Shown here: piece after piece, positions 24,096 to 25,185 of the stretch
Numbering within the stretch: the stretch's first letter is position 1
Layout of the letters: each line of letters opens with the position of its first letter
Assembly: GCA_938017765.1 (NCBI GenBank)
Contig: CALIJH010000012.1
Span: forward strand, 1 to 25,185
DNA length: 25,185 nt
Direction: 5' to 3'
Source: an uncultured Leptotrichia sp.
GTDB taxonomy: Bacteria > Fusobacteriota > Fusobacteriia > Fusobacteriales > Leptotrichiaceae
The notes under the pieces: generated by a model
What the model saw: the letters and a program-made list of their open reading frames with translations, nothing else
What the model was told of the DNA's origin: nothing
Database searches by the model: none
Position numbers and translations under genes: made by a program

Positions 24096-24127
24096 AATAG
24101 AAATAAAATAATGGAGGAATAGAAAAT

Positions 24128-24577
24128 ATGAAAAATTTAAAAAAGATATTATTATTTTTAGGAGCTGTCTCTCTTGTGGCATTTGGAGCGACAAACTTCA
24201 GAAAATCGGATAAAAAGGAAACGGCAGAAAATAATGTAACTACATCTGTAGAAGAAACAACTGAAAATAAATCAGAAGAAGCTGCAATGGAAACAGCTGA
24301 AAATGCTGAAAATGTTTCCGAAAATGAGAACAATAATAAAAATAATATTGAGATTGCAGCGAATACTGCAAAAAAACCGAATAAAAAAGCCGAACAAAAA
24401 ACACAGTCCAAAGCTCAGAAAAAAGAGAAAGACGATACACAAAACAAGCAACAGGCACAGGAGGCAAAAAAAGGAGAAGTAAAAAAACCTGTAGTTACTC
24501 AGCCTGAAAAAAAACAGGAAACAAAAACTACAACTACCGAAACTAAAGAAAAAGAAAGAGCGACTTCAAGTAAATAA
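24128..24577 (+). CDS. Small exported low-complexity Lys/Glu/Thr-rich protein
   Basis: 149 aa. Residues 1-21 form a signal peptide (M-K-N-L-K-K-I, a hydrophobic core, then V-A-F-G-A) with a probable signal peptidase I site after A-F-G-A. There is no Cys, so it is not a lipoprotein. The mature part has no hydrophobic stretch and consists of Glu, Lys, Asn, Thr, Ala and Gln, with a Glu-rich first half and a Lys/Gln-rich second half, probably disordered. GGAGG is 10 nt before the ATG. The apbE-like gene follows after 28 nt, so the two are co-transcribed. It lacks the D-x-x-[ST]-[GA]-A-T motif of flavinylated proteins, so it is not an obvious substrate of its neighbour. Function unknown; similar low-complexity exported proteins are common in this group. 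Confidence 0.75.
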   Translation: MKNLKKILLFLGAVSLVAFGATNFRKSDKKETAENNVTTSVEETTENKSEEAAMETAENAENVSENENNNKNNIEIAANTAKKPNKKAEQKTQSKAQKKEKDDTQNKQQAQEAKKGEVKKPVVTQPEKKQETKTTTTETKEKERATSSK

Positions 24578-24605
24578 GGAAAAAGCAAGTTGAGAGGAGC
24601 TTGTA

Positions 24606-25185
24606 ATGGGTAATCTTTATAAAGTGCAAAACAGATTTCTTTTTCATTCCAATATTAAAATAAAAATACCTGACGGATACGAAGAAAAGATTTTTGATGA
24701 GTTTTTTTCAGTTCTGGAAGAAGTGAATAGAAAATATAATTCGTATTCAAAAAATTCTTTCATTGACAAAATAAATAAAAATGCAGGTAATTTTGTGGAA
24801 GTAGATAATGAAACAGTAGAAATGCTCGAAAAGATAAAATATTTTTCAGACATATTGGGAGGAGAATACGATATTACTGTGATGCCTCTCATAAGACTTT
24901 GGGGCTTTTATAAAAAAAATCTCAAATCCGTTCCCGATGAAAAAGAAATACAAAAAACAAAAGAACTTGTCAATTATAGAAAAATAGAAATAGACAAAAA
25001 AAATAACAGAGTGAAAATAAGTGCCGGTCAGGAAATTATAACCGGCTCTTTTATCAAGTCTTATGCGATTGATAAACTGGCTGAACTGATAAGAAAGAAA
25101 GGCTTAACGGATGCCGTTATAAATGCAGGAGGAAGCAGCATAGTGGCAGTCAATCAGATGCCGGAAGATGAATGGATAATTGGCG
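24606..25185 (+). CDS. apbE: FAD:protein FMN transferase, ApbE family (3' end outside the window)
   Basis: At least 193 residues, cut by the window edge. ApbE enzymes attach FMN to Thr/Ser of partner proteins such as NqrB/NqrC, RnfD/RnfG and extracellular flavoproteins, using FAD and a divalent metal. Visible family landmarks: Y-D-I-T-V-M-P-L-I-R-L-W-G-F (from about 88; D89), I-T-G-S-F-I-K-S-Y-A-I-D (family form G-A-I-A-K-G-Y-A-V-D), and A-V-I-N-A-G-G-S-S. The start ATG follows AGAGGAG. It begins M-G-N-L-Y, where the family's M-G-T motif usually comes after a signal or lipoprotein leader; no leader is present, so it appears cytoplasmic. G-G-S-S replaces the usual G-G-N/D. Family assignment is firm; activity is likely but not proven. 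Confidence 0.85.
   Translation, partial: MGNLYKVQNRFLFHSNIKIKIPDGYEEKIFDEFFSVLEEVNRKYNSYSKNSFIDKINKNAGNFVEVDNETVEMLEKIKYFSDILGGEYDITVMPLIRLWGFYKKNLKSVPDEKEIQKTKELVNYRKIEIDKKNNRVKISAGQEIITGSFIKSYAIDKLAELIRKKGLTDAVINAGGSSIVAVNQMPEDEWIIG

Larger units (their letters stand above)
23608..24127. other. AT-rich gene-free region (520 bp)
   Basis: Almost entirely A and T, with stop codons in every frame. I see no gene, RNA or mobile element. The right end holds the palindrome at 24011-24028, a promoter candidate at 24067-24095 and AGGAGG-like GGAGG (24113-24117) for the next gene. A 20-codon frame at 23676-23738 is not convincing. Confidence 0.6.

Noticed and set aside
24070..24411. Minus-strand Phe/Ser-rich frames opposite the exported Lys/Glu-rich protein
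   Set aside because: They are the antisense of Glu/Lys codons (GAA/AAA read as TTC/TTT), with no supporting start signals.
1..25185. CRISPR arrays, tRNA or rRNA genes, intact insertion sequences
   Set aside because: No regularly spaced repeats, no cloverleaf or rRNA-like GC-rich stretch, and no transposase frame were seen on either strand.

Overview
The window is very AT-rich, with short intergenic gaps, strong AGGAG-type ribosome binding sites and heavy use of ATA/AGA/AAA codons. It carries Gram-negative envelope genes: a GT9 heptosyltransferase, an MsbA-type exporter and an O-antigen-ligase-like protein. Together these suggest a fusobacterial genome, most likely Leptotrichia or a close relative. 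That assignment is inference; there is no rRNA or marker gene here to prove it. Most of the window is a surface-glycan locus, probably for lipo-oligosaccharide (LOS) or LPS.

Layout. (1) 1-3755: the tail of an unknown gene and its terminator, a secreted GH16 glucanase-like enzyme, rfbB and rfbC (two of the four dTDP-rhamnose genes), and an orphan 71-residue Tad2/DUF2829-family gene with its own promoter and terminator. (2) 3774-6356: a YfcC-family transporter on the minus strand and, divergent from it, a multi-pass membrane protein I do not recognise. (3) 6493-13186: a plus-strand run of glycan genes: a GT2, a GT9 heptosyltransferase, a capsular-polysaccharide-type glycosyltransferase, an HtrL/YibB-family protein, a GT4 and UDP-galactopyranose mutase (glf). 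It ends in a clear terminator. (4) 13353-14612: a polytopic Wzy/WaaL-type ligase or polymerase on the minus strand, the only opposed gene in the cluster. (5) 14749-23511: a second tight plus-strand operon: two GT2 enzymes, a GT32-like enzyme, a two-domain GT2-GT2 fusion, two tandem paralogous GT-A enzymes, a membrane-anchored polysaccharide deacetylase and an MsbA-type ABC exporter, again closed by a hairpin. (6) 23608-25185: a gene-free AT-rich stretch, then a small exported Lys/Glu-rich protein and the start of an ApbE-family FMN transferase that runs off the window.

How the genes fit together. glf supplies UDP-galactofuranose and rfbB/C supply part of dTDP-rhamnose. About ten glycosyltransferases build a short, variable oligosaccharide from a heptose-containing core. 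The deacetylase may edit N-acetyl groups. The ABC exporter could flip the lipid-linked product, and the Wzy_C-domain protein could ligate or polymerise. No wzx, wzz, rfbA or rfbD is visible, so the locus looks like an LOS outer-core locus that depends on genes elsewhere.

Most worth checking: the chromosomal Tad2-like gene outside any visible prophage; the paralogous glycosyltransferase pair whose last 112 nt are almost identical while the rest has diverged; the fused double glycosyltransferase; and low-complexity inserts inside otherwise recognisable catalytic domains. I saw no CRISPR array, tRNA, rRNA or intact mobile element.
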